From contig NZ_LZHH01000091.1 of assembly GCF_001690595.1 (NCBI RefSeq), positions 27,510 to 91,509 on the forward strand: a stretch of DNA of 64,000 nt, given 5' to 3'. A program made the position numbers and the translations under genes. The notes below the pieces were generated by a model, which did no database searches, was not told the origin of the DNA, and saw nothing but the letters and a program-made list of their open reading frames with translations. The stretch is from Gilliamella sp. Choc5-1 (GTDB taxonomy: Bacteria > Pseudomonadota > Gammaproteobacteria > Enterobacterales > Orbaceae). Numbering within the stretch: the stretch's first letter is position 1; every line of letters begins with the position of its first letter. This document shows positions 21,601 through 30,799 of this stretch, one piece after another.

Positions 21601-21708
21601 TTACTGCGAGCATTTGCCTTTATTGGTGTTGCATTATTAATGTTATTAATCGCCTATTTAGCGCCATTACCACCAAAACAAGATAATAATAAGCAAATTT
21701 TGGAGTAA
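18646..21708 (+). CDS. DUF2339 family multi-pass membrane protein
   Basis: The 1020-residue product has an N-terminal hydrophobic helix (residues 2-24), a short coiled-coil stretch (about 27-55) and a long acidic, Gln/Thr/Glu-rich linker to about residue 215. The remaining 800 residues are almost wholly hydrophobic helices, more than twenty of them, ending in a cytoplasmic tail. This layout is that of the DUF2339 family of inner-membrane proteins, whose function is not established. An AGGGT-like binding site precedes the ATG. The DUF3999 gene follows 85 bases downstream on the same strand, a pairing often seen for these families, suggesting a shared envelope role. Confidence 0.85.
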   Translation: MEFLFYLLIIGMLIAVFINFSSLGNQISALRHQLTELQKSVLSLSEHLYQQKSRSSDSDTVQETADQTLNELTIHSKQHDSDTENINQQFDYQTHAVIQASDDAELVDLSVTEIETPPQMPCAANNYNLNTDCLQLNDQNEPVLFTQSEQFAHNPLDDKNVDFDTLTQTNTSYEEVVTEQEAQTCVSESVSDEVTEPEITNAETLTSPTLDPFDSAYKKSTTTSTNPNLLLLAFNWFIKGNVLAKIAIAILFLGLTYLFKYSVEHDVISPELRVLGALVLGIALLVIGWKLKDKRKIYALILQGGGFATLYLTIFAAYRLYELVPMLLAFAILFVICSTSVVFAVVQRAMSLAIIACVGGYLTPILLSNDSGNHVALFSYYLMVSSAILMISISQSWRVLNLLGFLFTFVVSLLWGMSNFLPEFYIECQIFIIANMLIYGILAVLLSIRSDNQEPYQNVIDLILLFGTPLSGFGLQYAITQQWEFGPAFSSLGFGLFYLVGSYIILRLWPTTAKKIALLGLAIGIAFSTLSIPLAFSANLTAALWLFEGTALSWIMLSQKYYRVALLGVAITVLGMISTCISLEYDHLTTASFISLSGITSIILFINGCLWHCYDRNDDIDKMIKILFMVIASIAWILWISICIPLMLDESTPNVAPILFGFTVSTWLWYGVGQKIKWNIIRYAVLALWLVIPLSLFRAYIGYYYLSSFGVWNLVWVLAFVSCYYYLHVANHLIESKAAETMFNTFPIVLHISLFWMILCWLIRETVHWFDSLPWGYEVVKWSIATTIASSIILLFYFLIKRQIMTSLPLIKSYWIIGLMPIVLYISYYLIVGLGMSGQIIYWQYIPIINPLEESAIFALIMLTVWLKFAISYSHIGNKIINTSYFNIPLPNMVLVPLITLTFLWANSVVLRYLSQTFDISWMAYSLWHNNIVQMTASLLWMLTSVILITIGHRYSLRKIWYSGEIIQVIVIIKLIFVDIRELDGLLRAFAFIGVALLMLLIAYLAPLPPKQDNNKQILE

Positions 21709-21793
21709 TTTAGAGAAGATGATTAATTTCAGTTTTCAGTATAAAAATAGAAATAAAGCCTAAGTGCTATTAAATTTTATGGATAAATGAATT

Positions 21794-23185
21794 ATGAAAA
21801 AATTAATATTAAGTGCTTTAATGCTAATCAGTGGATTTTGTCAAGCAACAGACAAAACCAACCAATATGCCTATGGTGCAATGATTGAAACTAGCAATGA
21901 TTCAAATATGTATAGCCGCATAGATCTAACGAGCGATGTGTATACACAAGCGCTTTCAAGTCGTTTAGATGATATTCGTGTATTTAATCATAAAGGACAA
22001 CCTGTGCCTTATGCATTAGTTAATGTTTATCAACGAGATGATGTCAATCAAATATTTCAGGTTACTATTTACGATTTAGATAAAAACCAAGAACACCGTC
22101 AAGAAAAACAAAGTAAACAAGGTACTGAACAATATAATATTAATATCAATAATAAAGATGTTCAAATTTCCCTAGATAATACCAACAGTCAAGAACAATA
22201 CTATGCAACTTATTTATTACAAGTTCCTAACGGAATAAAACTAGAGCAAGCAATTAGTCGCTTATCAATCGATTTTGATACCGCTGAAAGTCAAAATTGG
22301 CAAGCTACTGCTAAACTACTTTATAGCCAAGATTTAAGCAATTGGCAAACCGCACTAAATAACGTGCCAGTGATGTCTTTGGTTGATAACAATAATGAGC
22401 AATCGCTTAAAGTCAATGTAATTGATATCCCATCAAATACCAATTACAAAGCTAAATATTGGATTTTACAATTAAAATCAGAACAACAAACGATCCCAAC
22501 TATTAAAAAAGTTAAGTTTATTTCTAGAAAGGCCCCCCCAAAAATTGCACTTTACCCGATCAATTTTGAGCTTGCGTCTTCTGATGAGCAAGAGGCATTT
22601 TATCAGTTACCAACACCACAGCCAGTTAAAGAATTATCCATCTCACTGCAAAACTCACGAACGGTGTTGCCAATTAGCGTTTATTATAAAAGCAATGATA
22701 AAGATCAAATCTGGCATAAGCTTGACGATTACATTATTCGACGCGTTACAAATACCGATCAAAGCCCAAACATTAAAATAAACGATCCAGATTTACAAAT
22801 AAAACAGCTCAAGATAAAAGCTAACAACGCTAGCTTTGACCAAGCACCACAAGTAGTTGCTTACCGTAGCCGTATGAGCTTGATTTTTAATAGTGGCAAT
22901 AATGGACCATTTATTTTGGCTTGGGGTTCGGCTAAAGCTAAATCAGCAGCATTAAGTGAAAAAGCACTTCTGTCTGATTCGCTATCAGCACAAGATTTGC
23001 CTGCAGCCTATCTTGGTGAAAATATCAAATTAGCTGGTAAAAAGGCATTGGCTCAAACCATTAAAGATAGCAATACGACAAACTCATATTTGCCAAAATG
23101 GTTAATTTGGATTTGTTTAGTTATTGGGGCTATTGTGTTAATTATTATTGCGTTAAAACTACTTAACGAAGTTAAAAATTCATAA
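21794..23185 (+). CDS. DUF3999 family exported, membrane-anchored protein
   Basis: The 463-residue protein starts with a signal peptide (KKLILSALMLISGFCQA), has a long beta-rich periplasmic part and ends in a transmembrane helix (about residues 434-456, LIWICLVIGAIVLIIIALKL) plus a short basic tail. The topology and its position after the DUF2339 gene match DUF3999, whose function is unknown. The pair probably form an inner-membrane complex with a large periplasmic face. A C7 run followed by A5 occurs in the reading frame at 22533-22544, a potential slippage site in this AT-rich background. Confidence 0.82.
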   Translation: MKKLILSALMLISGFCQATDKTNQYAYGAMIETSNDSNMYSRIDLTSDVYTQALSSRLDDIRVFNHKGQPVPYALVNVYQRDDVNQIFQVTIYDLDKNQEHRQEKQSKQGTEQYNININNKDVQISLDNTNSQEQYYATYLLQVPNGIKLEQAISRLSIDFDTAESQNWQATAKLLYSQDLSNWQTALNNVPVMSLVDNNNEQSLKVNVIDIPSNTNYKAKYWILQLKSEQQTIPTIKKVKFISRKAPPKIALYPINFELASSDEQEAFYQLPTPQPVKELSISLQNSRTVLPISVYYKSNDKDQIWHKLDDYIIRRVTNTDQSPNIKINDPDLQIKQLKIKANNASFDQAPQVVAYRSRMSLIFNSGNNGPFILAWGSAKAKSAALSEKALLSDSLSAQDLPAAYLGENIKLAGKKALAQTIKDSNTTNSYLPKWLIWICLVIGAIVLIIIALKLLNEVKNS

Positions 23186-23252
23186 AAAAGAAAGCAAAAA
23201 AATAAAATTTACTAAAGAAAGTATTTTGTAATAGAAATTATATTCCATTTTG

Positions 23253-23321
23253 AGGAAAACGCCTTATAAGTTTTTAGCAGATCATTTTAACCATGATGCG
23301 TAAACAATTCGGCGTTTTCCT
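23253..23321. repeat. Perfect 11-base inverted repeat between convergent genes
   Basis: AGGAAAACGCC (23253-23263) and GGCGTTTTCCT (23311-23321) are exact complements separated by 47 bases. Inside lies a smaller hairpin (ATCAT / ATGAT around 23281-23297). It falls between the convergent DUF3999 gene and narL, so it may terminate both. The long insert is unusual for a terminator, and a small repeat element is possible. Confidence 0.7.
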
Positions 23322-23366
23322 ATTGGTAATACATGAAGGTTTATTTTTATTTTTTGGTGAGTAAGT

Positions 23367-24020
23367 TTATTCCTTACTTTGTAAATACCATACTGTCATT
23401 TCCATTCGTGATTTAAAATTAAGTTTTTTAAAAATACTTTTAATGTGTACTTTTACGGTACTTTCAACGATGCCAAGCTCTTTGGCAATCAATTTGTTTG
23501 ATAAGCCTTGAACTAATAAGTTGAAAATTTCATTTTCTCTTGGTGTCAATAAGCTCACATCATGGATTTTTGGGGTGGTTGGCTCTTCTCCATAACGTAA
23601 ATAATTGAGGATAATATGTGAAATCGCATTATCCATAATAACTTTTCCAATCGAAATTTCTTTTAATGAAATGAGAAACTCTTCTGGTTCCATGTCTTTT
23701 AGCAAATAGCCATCCGCACCGGTTTTTAGTGCTGTGATGATATCTTCTTTCGCATCTGATACGGTGAACATAATGATGCGGCTAGATATGTTCTTTTCTC
23801 GCAAATAACGTAATATTTCTAATCCACTAACATCTTGCATATTGATATCAAGTAAAATGATATCAGGATCAAGCTCTAGTGCTAATTTAACGCCCTCTAT
23901 TCCCGAGCCAGTTTCTCCTACGATTTGAAAATGGTTTACTGTATTTATTAGTTGTTTCACGCCATTTCTTAACATAGGGTGATCATCAATAAGAAGTATT
24001 GAACTAGGTATTTGCTCCAT
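23367..24020 (-). CDS. narL: NarL-type response regulator
   Basis: This 217-residue two-component regulator has a receiver domain beginning ILLIDDHPMLRNGVKQL, a phosphoacceptor at about Asp58 (ILLDINM) and GADGYLLKDMEPEE near residue 105. A LuxR-type helix-turn-helix follows (LTPRENEIFNLL...NKLIAKELGIVESTVKVH, about 150-205). The receiver resembles NarL more than NarP. Its start overlaps the end of the sensor gene by 17 bases, so the two are translated together. In relatives such pairs control anaerobic nitrate and nitrite respiration genes. None of those genes is in the window. Confidence 0.85.
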   Translation of the reverse strand: MEQIPSSILLIDDHPMLRNGVKQLINTVNHFQIVGETGSGIEGVKLALELDPDIILLDINMQDVSGLEILRYLREKNISSRIIMFTVSDAKEDIITALKTGADGYLLKDMEPEEFLISLKEISIGKVIMDNAISHIILNYLRYGEEPTTPKIHDVSLLTPRENEIFNLLVQGLSNKLIAKELGIVESTVKVHIKSIFKKLNFKSRMEMTVWYLQSKE

Positions 24021-25833
24021 TTTTTATTGTCTCTATTATCTGAAATGGAATGGTTTTATTAGCCTTAAATGTTACCACAATTTGTGTTCCTTTGTGAGGA
24101 AGGCTATTTATTGTTAAATTACCGTTTAATATTTCAACTCTGTCTCGCATAATAATCAACCCATAGTGGTTATCTTGTTTAATATCATTTTGTAAACCAA
24201 TGCCATTATCTTCTATGTGAATAGTAATAATGTTATCTTCATCCATTTTTAAACTGACAATAGCCTGTGTAGCTTTAGCATGTTTATATATATTATTAAG
24301 CGCTTCGCGAATAATTTGTAGTAAATGAAAGGTATATTTACTATTGATAATATTTAGAGGCAATTGGTATTCAAACTGAATATTGAATGGTAATTTTTCA
24401 TTAAATTCTTCAATTAATTCCATTAAATTGGTATAAAACCCTGTTTGGCTTAAACGTAAACGAAATGAAGTGATCAGCTCTCTTAGTTGAGAGTAGGTAA
24501 TATTGACCTCTTTGCGCATCATTGCGAGTAACTCAATACTGTTTTGTGATGTTAAGTCAGATTGCATTTGTAAACAGCTAAGGTGTATTTTTAAGCAAGA
24601 TAATGATTGAGCTATGGAATCATGTAGTTCTCTAGCCATTGCTGAGCGTTCGTTCATTAATAAATATTGTTTTTGTTGTTCTATTTGTTTATCTAGTTTT
24701 ATTGCGGTAGTGATTTGCTCAATAAGCCCCATAATTAAGTTTTCTTGTTCATCAGTCAGTATTATTTCAGTTGGCTGAAAAGCAAATAATATCCCGTATT
24801 TTTGTTCGTTTTCTTGAAGATACCAATAACGCTGAACCCCATTTGGGGAATTAGTTTTTGATGGGATCAAACAAGCATTACATTTGATGTTTTGGCAATA
24901 AGGTAATTTTTGTTCATTATTGTAACTGATTTGTTGATAATGTTTAGGATCCTCTGATTCATAAAAGCGTATTTGAAATTGTGTTAATGGGACTAATTCT
25001 TCTAGTTCTCGCAGGATTTTTAAACAACGTTCACATAATGGTGCTGAAGTATATAGTTTCTTGGTTGCTTGATATTGGAACGAAATCATTTTATTGGTTT
25101 GTTGTAATCTAGCTGTTTTTTCTGCAACCTGCTTTTCTAGTAATAAATATTGTGATTCAATTTGAGCTGACATTTTATTGAAAGCATATCCTAATAGATC
25201 AAACTCATTTTTTTTCAATTTAATATTAAAACGTTGGCTAAAATCGTGATTAGTAATTGCCTCAGCCATTTCAACAAGTTTTTTCCACGGGGCAAGGAGA
25301 TAGTAACGTAAGTAATAAATTTGAATAATCAAAAAGCATATGATGATAACAATAAATAATTGTTGTAGCTGAGAAATATAATAAATTTTGTTTTCGGTTT
25401 TTTGATCAATCTTTTGTACTAGATGATTGATATGAACTACATAGTTGTCTATGTCTGCTTTTATATCATCAATTTTTTTTGCCTGTTGGATTTTAGGTAC
25501 AAGTTGAGTTTGCCAGTCAGTTTTTAATTGATTAAATTCATTTATTAATTCGTAGCGTTTCAAAATCATTAAATGTTGCTGTGATGAAGAAATATCAATA
25601 AAAATATTTAAACGGTCATACTCTTTTTTGTTGAGGGGAATCATGCTAAGTAGTTGGTAATTTTTCATTCTCAATAAACCTAGCTGATTAACCATGTATG
25701 CCCCACCTTTTGTATCATTGGCTACCTGAGTTGAAAACGATAGTACTAATAAAACCGTGATCCCCAAAAAAAACATTAATAATGTTAGTTGATTAATAAT
25801 TGACGCTGTGTAGTGAATTTTTCTTTTTGGCAT
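24004..25833 (-). CDS. narX: NarX/NarQ-type nitrate/nitrite sensor kinase
   Basis: This is a 609-residue inner-membrane histidine kinase. TM1 spans about residues 14-36 and TM2 about 159-178, bracketing a periplasmic four-helix sensor. The segment NQLGLLRMKNYQL (49-61) matches the P-box that binds nitrate in NarX. A HAMP domain (178-235) follows, then a central module with five cysteines (CERC at 267-270; C-X4-C-X2-C at 313-321). The HisKA_3 phosphoacceptor lies in ARELHDSIAQS (His404), before an HATPase domain. It overlaps narL. NarX versus NarQ is not certain. Confidence 0.85.
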   Translation of the reverse strand: MPKRKIHYTASIINQLTLLMFFLGITVLLVLSFSTQVANDTKGGAYMVNQLGLLRMKNYQLLSMIPLNKKEYDRLNIFIDISSSQQHLMILKRYELINEFNQLKTDWQTQLVPKIQQAKKIDDIKADIDNYVVHINHLVQKIDQKTENKIYYISQLQQLFIVIIICFLIIQIYYLRYYLLAPWKKLVEMAEAITNHDFSQRFNIKLKKNEFDLLGYAFNKMSAQIESQYLLLEKQVAEKTARLQQTNKMISFQYQATKKLYTSAPLCERCLKILRELEELVPLTQFQIRFYESEDPKHYQQISYNNEQKLPYCQNIKCNACLIPSKTNSPNGVQRYWYLQENEQKYGILFAFQPTEIILTDEQENLIMGLIEQITTAIKLDKQIEQQKQYLLMNERSAMARELHDSIAQSLSCLKIHLSCLQMQSDLTSQNSIELLAMMRKEVNITYSQLRELITSFRLRLSQTGFYTNLMELIEEFNEKLPFNIQFEYQLPLNIINSKYTFHLLQIIREALNNIYKHAKATQAIVSLKMDEDNIITIHIEDNGIGLQNDIKQDNHYGLIIMRDRVEILNGNLTINSLPHKGTQIVVTFKANKTIPFQIIETIKNGANT

Positions 25834-25965
25834 ATTATTGATGCTTAGATTTTTATTTATGATGAATATTTATGACAATAAATAATAATTATGTTTATTG
25901 TAACGTGAAAACAGTATGTATCTGATCTTTTTTGTCACTTTTTGCGATCTTTTAGTAAACAGCGC

Positions 25966-25994
25966 TTGCAACAAGGATAAATTTTGCGTAAAAT
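25966..25994 (+). promoter_or_regulatory. Sigma-70 promoter for rplU-rpmA
   Basis: TTGCAA (25966-25971), a 17-base spacer and TAAAAT (25989-25994) give a good housekeeping promoter. Transcription would begin near 26001, leaving a leader of about 70 bases before rplU. Confidence 0.65.
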
Positions 25995-26017
25995 TCACGC
26001 CCTATAAGATTAATCTC

Positions 26018-26057
26018 GCAGACATATATGTTTAATCAAGTAATCGTCTGCTTTTTA
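26018..26057 (+). promoter_or_regulatory. Attenuator-like hairpin in the rplU leader
   Basis: GCAGAC (26018-26023) pairs with GTCTGC (26046-26051), and the second arm is followed at once by TTTTTATT. It has the shape of an intrinsic terminator lying between the promoter and the rplU start, so it may control the operon by attenuation or L21 binding. The stem has only six pairs, and the role is inferred. Confidence 0.4.
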
Positions 26058-26071
26058 TTGCGGAGTTAAGT

Positions 26072-26380
26072 ATGTACGCAGTTTTCCAAAGTGGTGGTAA
26101 ACAACACCGAGTTAGCGAAGGTCAAGTCGTTCGCTTGGAAAAAATTGAAGTCGAAACAGGTTCAGAAATTGTTTTCGATAAAGTTTTAATGGTAGCAAAT
26201 GGTGAAGACATCAAAGTTGGTGCTCCGTTTGTTGAAGGTGCAACAGTTAAAGCAGAAATTGTTGAGCACGGTCGTGGCGATAAAGTGAAAATTGTAAAAT
26301 TCCGTCGTCGTAAACACTATCGTAAACAACAAGGTCACCGTCAGTGGTTTACTGATGTGAAGATCACTGCAATCGCTTAA
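26072..26380 (+). CDS. rplU: 50S ribosomal protein L21
   Basis: L21 is a structural protein of the large ribosomal subunit. The 102-residue product (103 in E. coli) begins [18 protein letters not shown] and includes the conserved basic segment [20 protein letters not shown] strong GCGGAG binding site precedes the ATG. It is the first gene of rplU-rpmA-yhbE-obgE, with rpmA 15 bases downstream. Confidence 0.98.
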   Translation: MYAVFQSGGKQHRVSEGQVVRLEKIEVETGSEIVFDKVLMVANGEDIKVGAPFVEGATVKAEIVEHGRGDKVKIVKFRRRKHYRKQQGHRQWFTDVKITAIA

Positions 26381-26395
26381 TAGGAGTATCGAACA

Positions 26396-26656
26396 ATGGC
26401 ACATAAGAAGGCTGGTGGTTCATCACGTAATGGTCGTGATTCCCAGAGTAAACGTTTAGGTGTTAAACGTTATGGTTCTCAAGAAGTTCTTGCTGGTAAT
26501 ATTTTAGTTCGTCAACGTGGAACTCAATTCCACCCAGGCACTAATGTAGGTTGTGGTCGTGATCATACATTATTTGCTTTAATTGATGGACAAGTAAAAT
26601 TCGAAGTTAAAGGACCTAAAAATCGTCGTTATGTTAGCGTTATTGCTAACAGCTAA
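26396..26656 (+). CDS. rpmA: 50S ribosomal protein L27
   Basis: L27 lies at the peptidyl transferase centre of the large subunit. The 86-residue protein starts [16 protein letters not shown], the typical glycine-rich N terminus reaching towards the P site, and holds the signature [15 protein letters not shown]. There is no N-terminal extension of the processed Firmicutes kind. TAGGAG precedes the start. A strong terminator follows, so yhbE and obgE depend on read-through or their own promoter. Confidence 0.98.
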   Translation: MAHKKAGGSSRNGRDSQSKRLGVKRYGSQEVLAGNILVRQRGTQFHPGTNVGCGRDHTLFALIDGQVKFEVKGPKNRRYVSVIANS

Positions 26657-26682
26657 TTAAAAACGGTTTAATAGTTATGGAA

Positions 26683-26709
26683 GCCTCACAGTTATTGTGG
26701 GGCTTTTTT
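26683..26709 (+). terminator. Terminator after rpmA
   Basis: GCCTCACA and TGTGGGGC pair with one wobble around a 5-base loop and are followed by six T. It separates the two ribosomal protein genes from yhbE-obgE and probably sets their expression ratio. Confidence 0.82.
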
Positions 26710-26735
26710 CATTTCTTGAATTTATATTATTTATT

Positions 26736-28867
<2,132 letters not shown>

Positions 28868-28927
28868 TGAGTACTATACTCTGTTTTATTTCGCCTAAAT
28901 TAGCCATTGTATAGAATTTTTTATAAA

Positions 28928-28958
28928 AGCAGAATAGGAATATTCTGCTTATTTTTTA
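28928..28958 (+). terminator. Terminator after obgE
   Basis: AGCAGAATA and TATTCTGCT form a perfect 9-base stem around GGAA, followed by TATTTTTTAT. Confidence 0.82.
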
Positions 28959-29040
28959 TATTGTTAAATATGAATCCTCTTATTATGAAATTAGTGAATA
29001 AAGGATTTATTTTTATCTAGCTTAGAAAATAAAAAAATGC

Positions 29041-29070
29041 TTGATCTTGTTAATGATAATCATTATCATT
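29041..29070 (+). promoter_or_regulatory. Fur box overlapping a promoter
   Basis: AATGATAATCATTATCATT (29052-29070) is a 19-base palindrome, perfect about one central base and very close to the Fur consensus. It overlaps a promoter with TTGATC (29041-29046), a 17-base spacer and TATCAT (29064-29069). Iron-loaded Fur bound there would block polymerase. The RyhB-like RNA begins a few bases downstream. Confidence 0.88.
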
Positions 29071-29075
29071 ATTGT

Positions 29076-29177
29076 CGTACTTTGTTAGAGCTTTAGAGGC
29101 TTCTGAAAAAGTATGACATTGCTCACATTGCTTCCAATGTTTACCAGCTTGACGTTATCGCTAAGCTGGTTTTTTTG
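29076..29177 (+). ncRNA. ryhB: RyhB-like iron-stress small RNA
   Basis: This is a non-coding stretch of about 100 bases downstream of the Fur box. It contains CATTGCTCACATTGCTTCC (29117-29135), the core by which E. coli RyhB pairs with mRNAs for iron-using proteins. It ends in an intrinsic terminator (29143-29176) with a run of seven T, the form needed for Hfq binding. In relatives RyhB is made when iron is scarce and promotes decay of mRNAs for iron-sulfur and other iron proteins. The 5' third shows little likeness to E. coli. The start is estimated from the -10 element. It lies between obgE and smrB, a different place from E. coli. Confidence 0.87.
29143..29176 (+). terminator. Terminator of the RyhB-like RNA
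   Basis: ACCAGCTT (29143-29150) and AAGCTGGT (29163-29170) form a perfect 8-base stem with a 12-base loop, with seven T at 29170-29176. Confidence 0.82.
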
Positions 29178-29345
29178 TTTTGCGTTATTAACAATTATTT
29201 TTAAACATTAACCTCTAGTTAAAACTATTTTAATTGTTGTTTTTATCTACATGCTAATGTCGTCACAAAGGCTTAAATAAATTGACGGAAGAAGAGTAAA
29301 AATTATTTTTATGATTACCCAGATGGTTGGTTAAGTTTTCAAAAA

Positions 29346-29891
29346 CTAGCTATTTATTAGTTTGTTTTCAATATCAAATAAAATGAGAAGTGCTGCGTTG
29401 CCACCAAATTCTTTAGGGGCTTGATGAAAACAGATAACATGAGGATGCTGAGCTAGCCACATGGGTGTTTGTTTTTTTAAGATGTTTTTCCCATGTCCAT
29501 ACATGATACAAGCACAATGCGTTCTTTCACGTAAACATGCTGCGATAAGAGCGGCAATTTCTTTTTTAGCCTCTTGTTGAATTAACCCATGTAGGTCTAA
29601 AAAGAATTCTGGTTCATAAAATCCACGACGCAATTTTTTTACTTCGTAGGAATCTGCATTTTCTCGGCTATAGCAAATAGGGTCTTCTTGCAATAGCGGC
29701 TGATAATCATCAGAAAAATAAAATTCAGCATTAATTTTTTCATATTGCTGTTTTTGGGTTTCTATTACTTTTTGTGAACGTTTTTGTGGTTTATGAACGA
29801 CAGTATCTTGTTTTAGTTTTTTGGTGATGTTACCAATACTATTTTTAAACAAGTTTATATCATCTTGGTCTAAATTAAATTTATTTGGCAT
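29346..29891 (-). CDS. smrB: Ribosome rescue endonuclease SmrB
   Basis: SmrB cleaves mRNA between collided ribosomes, allowing rescue of stalled translation. The 181-residue protein (183 in E. coli) has the Smr domain with LDLHG (about residue 98), the catalytic GHGKNILKKQTP segment and the C-terminal HQAPKEFGGNAALLIL. The N-terminal segment with KLKQDTVVHKPQ corresponds to the ribosome-binding helix region. It begins six bases after nth on the same strand, so the two are likely co-transcribed. Confidence 0.94.
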   Translation of the reverse strand: MPNKFNLDQDDINLFKNSIGNITKKLKQDTVVHKPQKRSQKVIETQKQQYEKINAEFYFSDDYQPLLQEDPICYSRENADSYEVKKLRRGFYEPEFFLDLHGLIQQEAKKEIAALIAACLRERTHCACIMYGHGKNILKKQTPMWLAQHPHVICFHQAPKEFGGNAALLILFDIENKLINS

Positions 29892-29897
29892 TGATTT

Positions 29898-30536
29898 CTA
29901 CTCTGGATAAGTTTTTTCTTTAAATTCGCACAAATCTTCTATAACACAGGATCCACATCTAGGCTTTCTGGCAATACAGGTATAACGGCCATGTAATATT
30001 AGCCAGTGGTGACAATTTATTTTATATTCTTTGGGTACGACTTTCAGCAATTTTTCTTCAACAACCTCTACTGTTTTACCTGGTGCAAAACCTGTACGGT
30101 TGCTTACTCTAAATATGTGTGTATCAACGGCAATGGTAGGCCAACCGAAAGCGGTGTTTAATACAACATTTGCCGTTTTACGACCAACACCCGGTAATTC
30201 AATTAGTGCATCAAAACGTTCAGGAACTTCACCCTGATATTTATCTACCAAAATTTGACACGTTTTTATTATATTATCCGCTTTACTGTTATAAAGCCCA
30301 ATGGTACGGATATAGCTTTTTAGTTTATCAATACCAAGAGCCAAAATTTGTTCAGCAGTATTAGCAATAGCAAACAGCGGTTTTGTGGCTTTGTTTACAC
30401 TAACATCAGTCGCTTGGGCTGAAAGTACTACTGCGATTAATAATTCAAAAGGTGTTTCATACACTAGTTCTGTTGTTGGATCTTTAATATGATCTTTTAA
30501 TCTTTCTAAAATTTGAATTCGGGTTGATTGTTTCAC
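29898..30536 (-). CDS. nth: Endonuclease III
   Basis: Nth is the bifunctional DNA glycosylase/AP lyase that removes oxidised pyrimidines. The helix-hairpin-helix LPGVGRKTANVVL holds the catalytic lysine, and the general-base aspartate lies in AVDTHIFRVSNR. The 4Fe-4S cluster motif CIARKPRCGSCVIEDLC (CX6CX2CX5C) is complete. The 212 residues match E. coli (211). In E. coli nth ends the rsx operon; here it leads a two-gene unit with smrB and is divergent from putP. Confidence 0.97.
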   Translation of the reverse strand: MKQSTRIQILERLKDHIKDPTTELVYETPFELLIAVVLSAQATDVSVNKATKPLFAIANTAEQILALGIDKLKSYIRTIGLYNSKADNIIKTCQILVDKYQGEVPERFDALIELPGVGRKTANVVLNTAFGWPTIAVDTHIFRVSNRTGFAPGKTVEVVEEKLLKVVPKEYKINCHHWLILHGRYTCIARKPRCGSCVIEDLCEFKEKTYPE

Positions 30537-30799
30537 AAAATAATTTTATTAAAAAATAGTAAGACGCATATTATATACTTTTATTTACTGTTTATCTGTA
30601 AGTTACATTTATTTTTTTATATGGATGAGAACGATGAAATGTACTGATTAGTAATTGTAAGACAATTTTATTTTTAATGTTGCTTAGTTTTTTGTTATTT
30701 GTATATTCACATTTATACTCACTGACTTTTTAGCATAGTCATTTTATGATAAGCTAGCGTACTATTTCTTAATTTTATCAAATAAGGTTTTTTAAAGAT

